Assembly: GCA_029204225.1 (NCBI GenBank)
Contig: CM055093.1
Location: forward strand, 29,525,777-29,589,776
Direction of reading: 5' to 3'
DNA from: Diphasiastrum complanatum
Taxonomy: Eukaryota > Streptophyta > Lycopodiopsida > Lycopodiales > Lycopodiaceae
DNA: 64,000 nt
The notes beneath the pieces were generated by a model. That model was not told where the DNA came from. It did not search any database and saw only the letters and a list, made by a program, of their open reading frames with translations. This document shows, piece after piece, positions 22,901 to 35,800 of the stretch (the stretch's first letter is position 1; every line of letters starts with the position of its first letter). The position numbers and the translations under genes are program-made.

Positions 22901-25900
22901 ACATCAGCTGGCTATTGAGACTGGACGCTTCCAGAGCACCCCATGGGAGGAGCGGATTTGCCAGTTGTGCTCATTAGCTATGGTCGAGTCAGAGGAGCAT
23001 TTCTTATTCACATGTCCAGTTTACTACGAGATTAGAGGGCGATATCATTGCCCTTTTTCATATTTTAGATACAGGCCTTGAGCGAACTTTTGATGGGACC
23101 ACCCCTTCTACTGCCTTTGGTGAGCAACTACTCAGGATTACTGAGGCACATTCCTTGGTTATTCTGAACAGTTTATCGCAGTGGCCAATTCAGCAGCTTT
23201 CACATGTCATCCACATGGAGGTGGACATAGTGTGGTGGACTATTTCACTGGCTCGCCAACCTTGATTCCTCTCATTCATAGCTTTACCATTCTCCCTCCC
23301 ACCCTGGCTGATCACTCACTGCTCTTACTCTTTGTTGGCCATACTTCTCCCCTTCCAACCGCTCGACCCAAGACCGCTAAGCCTCGTTTTCTTTTCGTGC
23401 ACAGTTCATCCCACAATACATCCTCACGCTCAACACTCTTCTGCAAGATTTTCCCTTCTCCTCTTCGATTGAGCAATAGGCTAGCTTCTTGTCGCGTTCC
23501 CTCATACCCAGGCTTTTCCCCATAAGACATATTCCACTCACCGAAAGACCTATAATCGATGGTATGATCATGATTGCCACACCTTACATAAGCAGGTGGT
23601 ATTTGCCATGCATCACACTCCCAATCTTTTGGTGCAAGTACAGAAGCAGTATCGTCATGTAGTCAATAAAAAGAAAAGAGACTATCTAACAAGAGATGGT
23701 CAGAAGCTTATAGACTCTCTTTTCTCTTCCTCCTCTCTATTCTGGAAACTCTTTTCTAAGAGCTCTTCCTTACTTTCATCCATTGATATCGACTCTTGGG
23801 TGGAATATGCTACTCGCTTATACACTACAGATGCCCCCCCCCTATCCCTATCGCTCGACCCGCTACATTCTCTCTTTTTACCTCTGACCAGATTGAATCT
23901 GTGATTAGAAAAGCCCAACCCCATAAAGCGAAAGACGTTGACTCACTTAACTCAGACTTTCTCAAACCTGTCTCCCAACTTCTCTCTCCTTACATTGCCC
24001 ATACTTTTAACATGGCTGTTACTTCTGGCTTTCCAACCAACTGGTGCACGAATCTCCTCCATCCCATCCTCAAGGCTGGCAACCCAATGAACGTCGATAA
24101 CTACCGCACTCTTATGATCAGTCACACGATGGCGAAGCTCTATGGCTCAGTTCTACAGTCTATGGTTGGATCCCAGGCGGAGTTAGATGAGTTATTTGCT
24201 CTTGGACAGGCTGGTTTCAGACCCGGATATTCTACTATCGATCATGCTTTTGTCCTACGATGCATTATAAATGAGGCTCGACATCGGAGACGGAGAGTAT
24301 ACTGCTGCTTTGTGGATTTCCGAAAGGCCTTTGATTCAGTTCCACGGCACCTGCTACTTCAGCGCTTATCCTCACTTGGTTTTTCACAGGATATCATTAT
24401 GGCTACCAACACCTTATATGAGAGGGTATTAGGACGCTTCAGAGATGGCAGCAGTTGGTCGTCTCTTATCCAGAGCACAGTTGGGGTCAAGCAGGGATGT
24501 CCACTCTCTCCTACTCTTTTTGCATTGTACATTGATGATCTAGAGCGGATCATCAAGGAGGAGGGTGGTGATGGATGTCCACTTGCTGATGTTATTATTC
24601 CTATCCTACTGTACGCGGACGATGTGGCATTGCTATCCTCTACAGCCTCTGAGTTACAGCGACATCTTGATGCTCTCTATAGTTTTTGCTTAGTGTGGGG
24701 CTTGACGGTGAATATTGCAAAGACCAAGGTCATGGTGTTTAACACTAACCGACAGCATATGAGAGATGACACATTTTATTATGATGGACAGCCGCTACAG
24801 ATTGTTACCTCATACACCTATCTAGGTGTACTATTCACTGGTCCCTTACTCACCTTTCGCTCTACTGCTCTATCTCGCTTGTGTAAGGGGCATGTTGCCT
24901 TGGTACATATGGAGAGAGTGTGTACTACTTACCATATTCATGATCCTGCTTCTAGAGACCACCTTTTCTCTACAGCAGTCTCACCAGTGGCTTTGCACTC
25001 GGTGGAGGTTTGGTGCCCAAGGATATCTCTGGGTGCTTGCAGAGACATCACTCGCTTGCAGATCACCATGTTAGGGAGGATGATTTGTGCAAAGCCATCA
25101 GTTCCTCATGAGATTCTTTTAGCGGAGTTCACCTCACTTCCCATGGTGGTAGAGGCTTTGTTTCAGATTGTTACCTTTCTACATCGACTTGAGACCATGG
25201 ATAATCACAGATACACGATGGCAGCGCTTACCTCTTCTCGAGCTATAGCTGGACAGCAGGCTAGATCTTCCTGGTATGGTGATGTGGCTACTTTCTTCCA
25301 GTAATGGGGCTTCTCGATGCTGGATCTCCCACAGGGAACTCCTGCATTTATCAGACAGCAGTTGTATCATAGCTATTGCCACATAGTATGGGATCGTCCT
25401 GATCATGACAAGGTCAAGCTTACCTTTTATGGCGCACATATCTTACGCAGAGACAGACTGGGACTTCCTATTAGACCTTTATATCTATCTCTTCCTCTTT
25501 CTTTTGGGCTCCGATATAGGTTGGGACAGTTACGAGTCTCTTCGCACCAGCTTGCTATTGAGACCGGCAGATATTCAGGCATTTTGAGAGAGCATCGGAT
25601 CTGCCAGATATGCACATTGGGTGTAGTGAAGGATGAGTTCCATTTTATCTTCACATGCCCTACATACTATGAGATACGTGGTCAATATCATTGTTTACAT
25701 CGGGACACCCCCATTACCCACAGTACCTTTTTGGAGTATCAGGATCCCAAATGTGTTGGCCTTTTACTACGAGAGATGCTTACGTTGAGAGCCTCTTTGA
25801 TACCGTCGGCAGATACTATTGATTATGGCCAGCATCTTATCACTAGCTTCTTTCAGAAGCGTGAGCGCGATGACCTATCAGATGATGAGGCAGTCATACC

Positions 25901-26306
25901 GGTGAGGGCGAAGGCCCAGCGTACTCAGGCCACCAACTCCTCCAGATCTACATGAGTCTACCAGAGCTCCTCGACACCAGCCACAGATCACAGCTTCTAT
26001 GGGTATTAGACATTTTTTTCGGGACTGACAATTTATTCTTCCTTTTTACTTTCCTCAGCAGAGCAGGAGGTTAAGCTCTTGCACCTATACCCTCTTTAGA
26101 GCTAGAGATTAAGCTCTTATATGCTTTTTATGATTCTATATTGGATGTGTCTTTAACTAGCTGGAGAGATTTCAATATTGTTTTTTCCACTTAGACTAGT
26201 GATTTTTATGTTGTCCGACATGGACAGTGTTATATGTGATTATTTCTTCTGTCTTATGAGCGCTTCAGCACTCAACAGACATTATTATAATTCTTCTTCT
26301 TCTTCT

Positions 26307-26376
<70 letters not shown>

Positions 26377-26511
26377 CTGCTCCATCGCTGATCCATGGTG
26401 CTGCTCCAGCGTTGATCTATGGTGCTACTCCATCGCTGATCTCTTTACCCTTGTTGCTGCCTTCCATTATGTGAAGGTTCCAAAACATCCAGTGCTCATT
26501 GTTGCTTCAAG

Positions 26512-26580
<69 letters not shown>

Positions 26581-26800
26581 GTTGTGGGCATTGGTACTTT
26601 TTCTGTAGTTCTTCTGTTATACCTGGCCCGGGTTGTTTCACTTCTGCTTTGTTCTACTTTCATTCGTAGCTAGCTTATAGCATTTTACGGCCACGTCCTC
26701 CTATGGATGATGCTCCCACTGTTGCTTGTACATGTTTTCTTTTTGGTCTTTTGCACCCACGGGTGCCCAAAAGACGTTAATAAAGCTTTCTTTCCTTCTC

Positions 26801-26871
<71 letters not shown>

Positions 26872-29800
26872 GGTTTATCGCAGTGGCCAACTTCAGCAGC
26901 TTTCACTTGTCATCCCCATGGAGGTGGACATAGTGTGGTGGACTACTTCATTGGCTCGCCGGCCTTGATTCCTCTTATTCATGATTTTACCATTCCCTCT
27001 CCCACCTTGGCTGATCATTCGCTGCTCTTACTCTCTGTTGGTCAGACTTCACCCCTTCCAACCACTAGACCCAAGACCGCTAAGCCGAGTGTTTCCTTTC
27101 GTGCACAGCTCATCCCACAATACACCCTCACGCTCAACACTCTTGTGCAAGATTTTCCCTTCTCCTCTTCTATTGAGCAACAGGCTAGCTTCTTGTCACA
27201 TTCCCTCATACAAGCCGCCACCCAGGCCTTTCCCCATAAGACATATTCCACTCACCGAAAGACCTATAACCGATGGTATGATCATGTTGGAATTCTAATC
27301 TTCTCCTACTCATCCCTTCGACCTCCTTCTACTCTCAAGTATTCTCTCTCTCAGAATCAGTCTGCAGAATTACACGCAAAGTTGAATTAGGCAGAACCGC
27401 AAAGTCATCGCCAGATTACGGTCTGACTGAAGGGAACCGTTAAAACAACGTTTACGGAGAAGAACGACTCAAACCGCAAACCGCAAACCACAGGGAGTCG
27501 TTAAAAACCGTAGGTTACTATCTACGAGCACTTGCGGAATCATCAATGGCAACGAAAGTAAAATCCCATCGACCACCGCAAGTGACCTTCTTACGACCTC
27601 CTACGAATGACCAGAGTCAACTCTCCTCAACCATTTTTAAACGTAGGCAACCTACTTACGATTATCAGCGAAGTCAACCAACGACGACGATTTGCGAGTT
27701 CCTACGAAGTCAACTAACAACGGTTGACCCATCTCATCATTTAGCTCTGTAAGTTATCACTTACGGTTATCAACGAAGGAAGCAAACGATCACCTACAAA
27801 GCAAAAAACGATCATCAGCTGATCGAACGACCAGTGGTTGTTCAAACGATTGCGGACAGACTACGGCCATCACGGCCTACATCTTTGCACTACGACGAGG
27901 ATACGTTACTCTGTACTTCTCCTCCTTCACGACGCTCCAATAACGGATTTATGGATCTTGATAAAACGGTTGTTAATCATCTTGTAAAATGTAATTACAA
28001 TAAATCAAAAGACTCTGACAGCTATAAATATGTATCTGAGCGAAGAGAAGGGGTGATAGATAGGTGTTGTTGAGTTGAACAACCTGTATGCACAGAGTGA
28101 TCAAACGACCAAAAGGTCTTAAGTAACTAGCTCCTTAGAGTTAGTGATTTATACAGAGAGAGAGAGAGAGAGACAGAGAGAGAGAGAGATTTAGAACTGT
28201 AGCTATTGTTTTGAATCTGTAAGTAGGAATATGCGCTTATCAGCGTTATTGCATTGTGTTCCGATTCTCTTTTATATATACAGATTCGCTACTGTTCAAT
28301 CTTTACGTTCTTAATTGGATGCAATTGTCTCTCTCACTATCTTGCACACAAAACACGGTTATCAGAGACAGAGGATCGCATGGCTGTCCAAGACGCCTAA
28401 TGCTTCGCAATCCCTCTATTACGGCAGTCTCAGACTCCTACTCTGATAACCCAAAAGGGATAACAAGCTTTTGATTCCGTTCCTAGTCAATCCACGTTCC
28501 TGAAATCGCAATTACTACTGTGTTCATTATTTTCTTACTGTTGGTAGAGGCATCGTTTTACATCGTAATCGCCTCTCGTGTTCTGCTTCCGTCACGTCCG
28601 CTGCAATCGTAATCAATCGTAGACCAAGCATTTCACATCATACACCAATTGAAGTGGTATCAGAGCCTTGGTTCAGTGGATTACTAGAGTCCAGGATCTT
28701 CTTCCAAAGCTATTCTACATTGTTTGTGTATAATTTCGATCACTATGGAAGGCACCTCAGAGATCCGCTTGATCAATAAATTCAACGGAGATGACTTCCA
28801 CATGTGGAAGTTCAAAATGAGGATGATCCTGATTGAAAAGGAGTTATTGGGATACGTTAACGGTTCTATAGCCAGACTGGCAGAACCCGAACAGCTCCCA
28901 GCTTGGGAAGCCAAGGATGGCAAGGCTCTTGCCATTGTATCTCTAAACCTTAAAGACACTCAAGTTGCTCATGTATCCAACTACACTACTTCCAAAGAAG
29001 CATGTGATACACTCACCAGCATCTACGAGACCTCAGATGTCTTGACCCCACTCTTCTTGAGGAAGAAGGTACTAACACTCAGAATGAGTGAAAGCACCTC
29101 AGTCGGCGACCATCTGAACGAGTTCAAACAATTGATGAACCAACTGGCTGCAATAGGTTCCCCTATATCAGAAGAAGACTCTACCATGTCTCTTCTTGCC
29201 AGTCTTCCATCCTCCTACGATCATCAGGTGTTGCTTCTGAGCAATACCCCTGCGCTGTCTTCCCAAAAATTGACAGCAAGCTTGTTGCAGGAAGAAGTCA
29301 GGAGGAAAAGCTTGTCCACATCTACGAGTTCCAAATCCATGGCACTCTATTCAAACAAGCAGCAATCCAAAAAGAAGAAAGGCTTCAAGGATAAGAAGAC
29401 AAAGGCAGAACAGCCAGCGGCATCACAACCACAATAACAACAGTATAGTCACCCATCGTCCAAGACCAAGCTATTTTGCAGATATTGCAAAAGAACCAAC
29501 CACGACATCAAAGACTGTCGCATCCTCAAGCACAATGAAGCAAAGAAGAAGATGCAGCAGCACCAAGAAGGGAACTCTGACACAGTCAAAGGATCTCAAG
29601 ATGAAGAGAAGGTGCTGATGGTACAAGATCAATCCAGTAGAGATGCCCATCACTGGTATCTCGATTCAGGTGCTTCTCAACACATGACGCCATGCAAGGA
29701 CCTCTTCTCTACACTCACAGCTACAAAATCAAAGTACATTTTCTTTGGTGACTCCAGTTCACACCAAGTTGAAGGCCAAGGGTCTAATCAACTGCAGTTC

Positions 29801-32800
29801 TCTGATGGCATCACCCTCAGCTTTCAGTATAAAGGCCGAGAGATCCAGTTGCATGGGGAGCATGATGTTCCCAACAGCCCTATGGTCTGCAGTTCAAAAC
29901 TCTGTCAGCTAATCGGAGACGAAGACCATCAGGTATTCTTATGTGACTTTCAGTTTATTCCTGAAGTTTCTATTTCCAGTTCTATTCAGCAAAAAATCAG
30001 TAAATTAGAAACTTTATTGTCTAAATTTAAAGATGTTTTTCCTGAAGATTTGTCACATGGTTTACCACCTAGCAGAGAGGTAGATCATGTAATAAACCTA
30101 GTACCAGGTACAGCACCTGTTTCTAAACCTCCGTATCGGGTCAGCCGAACAGAGGATGAAGAAATAACTAGGCAGTTAACAGACTATCTTGGGAAAGGCC
30201 AAATTCAGACCAGTAGTTCACCATGGGCCTCACCAGTCCTATTGGTGAAAAAGAAGGAGGGGTCTATGCGTCTTTGCGTAGATTACAGAGCCCTCAATAA
30301 AGTCACAATTAAGAATAAATACCCTATGCCTCGGGCAGACGAGTTGTTTGATCAACTCGACGGGGCTAAGTTTTTCAGCAAAATAGACCTCAGATCGGGA
30401 TATCATCAAGTCCGTATAAAATCGGAAGATGTCTCGAAAACAGCTTTTAGGACTCGTCACGGTCGTTATGAGTTTAAGGTGATGCCATTTGGGCTCACAA
30501 ATGCTCCAGCTACCTTTATGACCTTGATGAACAGTGTCCTCAGACCATACTTGGGTAAATTTGTAGTCGTATTTTTAGATGACATCCTCGTTTACAGCAA
30601 AACCAGGAAGGAGCATCTAAAACACCTCAGAAAGGTGTTTCGACTGCTCAGAAAGCATAAGCTTTATGCTAAACAATCCAAGTGTGAATTCTTCGTTGAA
30701 GAAGTAGCATATTTGGGTCACATTATCTCTTCAGATGGGATTAAGATGGACCCAAATAAGGTTAAAGCCATACTCAGTTGGCTGAGACCTCAGAATATTT
30801 TGGAACTTCAAATCTTTCTTGGTCTGGCGGGATATTACAGACGATTTGTCAAGGAATATGCTCAGATAGCAGTCCCTATGACAAATCTCCTTAAGGGGAA
30901 GGGAAAGGAGTTCATTTGGGAGTCCGCACAACAGGAGAGCTTTGATGCTCTCAAAACAGCCTTAGCTACAGCACCAGTTTTAAAGGTCGTCGACCCCAAT
31001 CAGCCATTTGTGGTCGAAACAGATGCTAGCGACTTTGCAGTAGGTGCTGTGCTAACTCAGGGTGGACGACCAGTTGCGTTCGAGAGTAAAAAACTCGAGC
31101 CAGCACAGACTAGGTATAGTGCCTATGAAAAGGAACTCTTTTCTATAGTCCATGCCCTTAAGACTTGGAGGCATTATTTGTATGGTGCCAACTTTGAGGT
31201 CCTGACAGACCATGAGAGTCTCAGATACCTTTGCAATCAACCTGAGCTTAGAGGTCGGAAAGCTCGTTGGGCAGAGTTGATGCAAAAGTTTGACATGTCT
31301 ATCAGATATAGGCGTGGAAAATTCAATACAGTAGCAGATGCCCTTAGCAGAATGCCTATGATAAACGAGCTGAGTTTTACTCAGATTCGTAATGAGTTAC
31401 TCGAGTCCTTGAGAGGGAAATGCCAGCATGATGCATTCTTCTCTATTATCTGGAACTCAGTCCAGAACAGACAGTTACAGACTCCAGAACCAGTTCCCGG
31501 GGCTGGTGCCAGTTCATCCAAGAATACGGCAGCTTCCGTTGAGGATGATAATGAGTCCGAGTATACGTCGTCAGATGACGTTGAGGATTCTGAGCCTGTA
31601 TTACCCAAGCAAACCCCAGTGGTTGAGGGTCAGTTGACTCAAGGATTCAAATGGAAACAGTATTCCATTCAGGATGAGTACTTGCTCTATAGAGATAGAG
31701 TATGTGTCCCCAATTCAGAGGATTATAGGCAGCAGGTCCTATATGAATGTCATGACAATCCTAGCGCGGGACACCCAGGCATACAGAAGACCTATGAGCT
31801 TCTTCGTAGGCAATTTTTCTGGCCCAGTATGAAAAAGGACGTCCACCAGTATGTAACCAGTTGCCAGAAATGTCAAGTAAATAAAGCAGAGCGTTTAAAG
31901 GCAGGAGGGTTGTTGCATCCCTTAGAAATACCAGCTGGTAAATGGGAGAGTACCTCCATGGATTTTATAGTAGGCCTGCCTAAAACCCAAAAGGGTAATG
32001 ACGCTATATGGGTCACAGTTGACCGTCTGACCAAAATGGCTCATTTTATTCCGACGAGGTTGTTTGTAGACGGGCTATTTAAATTGTACGGTCTACCTTC
32101 CGGCATAGTCAGCGACCGGGACAGTAAGTTTACTGGAAATTTTTGGAAGGCAGTATTCCATTATCTCCATACTAAACTTAATATGAGTACCACCGACCAT
32201 CCACAGACGGACGGTCAAACAGAAAGGGTAAATCAAGTGCTGGAGGATATGCTTCGTGCATACGTCAGCAAGAGGCAGACTAATTGGGAGGAGTATCTCT
32301 CGATATTAGAGTTTGCTTACAACAGTACCAAACATTCAGCTACGGGATACAGCCCATTTATGCTGATGTACGGTTTTCAGCCACGCTCACCCACAGCTGT
32401 AGGGTTTAAACAAGAAAAAGTTGAAGCAGCCAGAAACTTTTTAGAAGACCTAAACCAGATGATAGAACATGCTAAGCGTAGCATTAGACAATCCCAGGAT
32501 CGAGCCAGGCATTATGCAGATCCACACAGACGGGATGTGCAGTTCTCCACTGGTGAGAAAGTCTACTTGAGAGTCCCAGTTGACTCTAAAACCCTCAAAT
32601 CAGGAGTGTGTGCTAAGTTGTCTCCAAGGTATTGTGGTCCCTTTACCATCAGTAGGAGACTAGGCGAGGTCACCTATGAACTAGAACTCCCACACAGCAG
32701 TAAGGTTTTTCCAGTTTTTCATGTAAGTCAGTTACGAAAAGCCTTAACCATATCAGATAATCTGGTAGGGGACAGTGTTCTAGTTCTCCCATTGGACCTC

Positions 32801-35800
32801 AACAACCTCCACATGAACCAGAGGAGATTCTTGATAGTAGAGAGACGCAGACTCGTCATACTCTATACCGAGAATATCTGGTTAAGTGGAATGATCAGCC
32901 TGTTGAGAATGCCACTTGGGAAAGAGGCAGCGTCCTTCGCAAGATTTTTCCAGACTTTGTCTTAGGGGACCAAGACGGTTCTTAAGGGGGAGGGAGTGTT
33001 ACGAGCTCGTAACCAGTGCCGAACCCTAGAGAACACAGATAGGTCAGATACCACAGTCAGGGTCGTGTCCAGCGTACATGACCAACAGGGCAAGACAGTG
33101 TGAGTAGTGTGCCCCAGCACGGTCCATAGCCATGGCGGGCCTAACACAGCCTAGGGACCCTGTCAGCAGGATAGGGCCCCCAGTTGGGTCCCGACGTGCA
33201 GTCGGCCACGTCAGTGCCACGTGGCCGACACTTGGCAGTAGCATGCTACCAGTCCTCACACTGGGCTAGGAGGGGCTTACTCTATATCAGGGAGTAGGCA
33301 AGGTTGGGTGGATCAGTTAGTGTTTGCCCTACTGTGGTGTTAGGATCTATTACACTGTTACTTCTGGCTTCCCAACCAACTGGTGCACGAATCTCCTCCA
33401 TCCCACCCTCAAGGCTGGCAACCCAATGAACGTCGATAACTACCGCACTCTCATGATCAACCGCACGATGGCGAAGCTTTATGGCTCAGTTCTATAGTCT
33501 ATGGTTGGATCCCAGGCGGAGTCAGATGAGTTATTTGCTCTTGGACAAAGGCTGGCTTCAAACTCGGACATTCTACTATTGATCATGCATTTGTCCTACG
33601 GTGCATCATAGATGAGGCTCAACATCAGAGACGGAGAGTATATTGCTGCTTTGTGGATTTCCACGAGGCCTTTGATTCAGTTCCACGGCACCTGCTACTT
33701 CAGCGCTTATCCTCACTTAGTTTTTCACAGGATATCATTATGGCTATCAACACCTTATATGAGAGGGTATTAGCACGCTTCAGAGATGGCAGCACTTGGT
33801 CGTCTTTTATCCAGAGCACAATTGGGGTCAAGCAGGGATGTCCACTCTCTCCCACTCTTTTTGCATTGTACATTGATGATCTAGAGCGGATCACCAAGGA
33901 GGAGGGTGGTAATGGATGTCCACTTGCTGATGTTATTATTCCTATCCTATTGTATGCGGACGATGCGGCATTGCTATCCTCTACAGCCTTTGGGATACAG
34001 TGACATCTTGATGCTCTCTATGGTTTTTGCTTAGTGTGGGGCTTGACGGTGAATATTGCGAAGACCAAGGTCATAGTGTTTAACACTAACCGACAGCATA
34101 TGAGAGATGACACATTTTATTATGATGGTGGACAGCCACTGGAGATTGTTACCTCATACACCTATCTAGGTGTATTATTCACTGGTCCATTACTCACCTT
34201 TCGCTCTACTGCTCTATCTCGCCTGCATAAGGGGCATGCTGCCTTGGTACATATGGAGAGAGTGTGTACTACTTACCATATTCATGATCCTGCTTCTAGA
34301 GACCACCTTTTCTCTACAGTGGTCTCATCAGTGGCTTTGCACTCGACGGAGGTTTGGTGCCCAAGGATATCTCTGGGTACTTGGAGAGACATCACTCGCT
34401 TGCAGATCACCATGTTAGGGAGGACGATTCGTGCAAAGCCATCAGTTCCTCATCAGATCCTTTTGGCGGAGTTCGCCTCACTTCCCATGGTGGTAGAGGC
34501 TTTGTTTCAAATTGATACCTTTCTACATCGACTTGAGACCATGGAAACTCACAGATACGTGATGGCAGCGCTTTACCTCTTCTCGAGCTATAGCTGGACA
34601 GCAGGCTAGATCTTCCTGGTATGGTGATGTGGGTACCTTCTTCCAGGCATGGGGCTTCTCGATGCTGGATCTTCCACAGGGAACTCATGCATTTATCAGA
34701 CAACAGTTGTATCGTAGCTATTGCCACATAGTATGGGATCGTCCTCATCATGACAAGGTGGTCAAGCTTATCTTTTATGGCGCACATATCTTACACAGAG
34801 ACAGTCTGGGACTTATAATTTGAAATTTATATCTATCTCTTCCTCTTTCTTTTGGGCTCCAATATAGGTTGGGAGAACTACGAGTCTCTTCGCACCAGCT
34901 TGCTATTGAGACAGGCAGATATTCAAGCATTTCGAGAGAGCATCGGATCTGCCAGATATGCACATTGGGTGTAGTGGAGGATGAGTTCCATTTTATCTTT
35001 ACATGCCCTACATACTATGAGATACGTGATCGATATCATTGTTTATACCGGGACACCTCCATTACCCTCAGTACCTTTTTGGAGTATCAGGATCCCAGAT
35101 GTGTTGGCCTTTTACTACGAGAGATGCTTACGTTGAGAGCCTCTTTGATACCTTCAGAGGATACTACTGATTATGGCCAGCCTCTTATCACCAGCTTCTT
35201 TCAGAAGCGTGAGCGCGATGACCTATCAGATGATGAGGCAGTCATACCGGTGAGGGCGAAGGCCCAACGTAGTCAGCCACCACCTCCTGCCAGATCTACA
35301 AGAGCCTCCAGAGCTACCAGAGCTCCTCGACACCAGCCACGGATCATAGCTTCTATGGGTATCAGACGTTCTTTCAGAGATTGATATTTTATTCTTCCTT
35401 TTACTTCCTCAGCAGAGCAAGTGGTTAAGCTCTTGCATATGTACCCTCTTTAGAGTTGGAGGTTAAGCTCTTATATGTTTTTTATGACTAGGTTTTTATG
35501 ATGTCCGACATGGACAATGTTCCTACGAGATATGTACTTATTTCTTCTGCCTTATGTGCCCTTGGGCACCCAACAGACATTAATATAATTTCTTCTTCTT
35601 CTTCTTCTCTCTCTCTATAGCAGTTTGTTATTTTGCACCTCAGACATCAGCTTTTGCAAACTATGGTGGTGACCCATTCCAGGCTCTCTCAGATGATAAA
35701 GTCAACTTTGCACAGCAGGGCCTTATTCTACTAGCAGGAGATTTTAATGCTCGCACCAGCACCCAGCAGACAAAGTTTATGCAGATAGTGATTTCCAACA

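Larger units (their letters stand above)
23067..26290 (+). mobile_element. LINE copy with near-intact RT, 5'-truncated in endonuclease
   Basis: It starts at [18 protein letters not shown] of the endonuclease, continues through [13 protein letters not shown] and ADHSLL, the linker, the full RT and the C-terminal motif. The 3' untranslated region runs to a hairpin (26258-26273), ACATTATTATAATTC, (TTC)n and (TC)n. This is the best preserved copy: main defects are a frame change near a run of nine C at 23830-23840, one at about 23200, and one in-frame TAA at 25302-25304. Confidence 0.88.

Noticed and set aside
26296-26373. Open frames of Ser-Leu or Arg-Glu repeats at the CT/AG tracts
   Set aside because: They are translations of dinucleotide tracts, not proteins.
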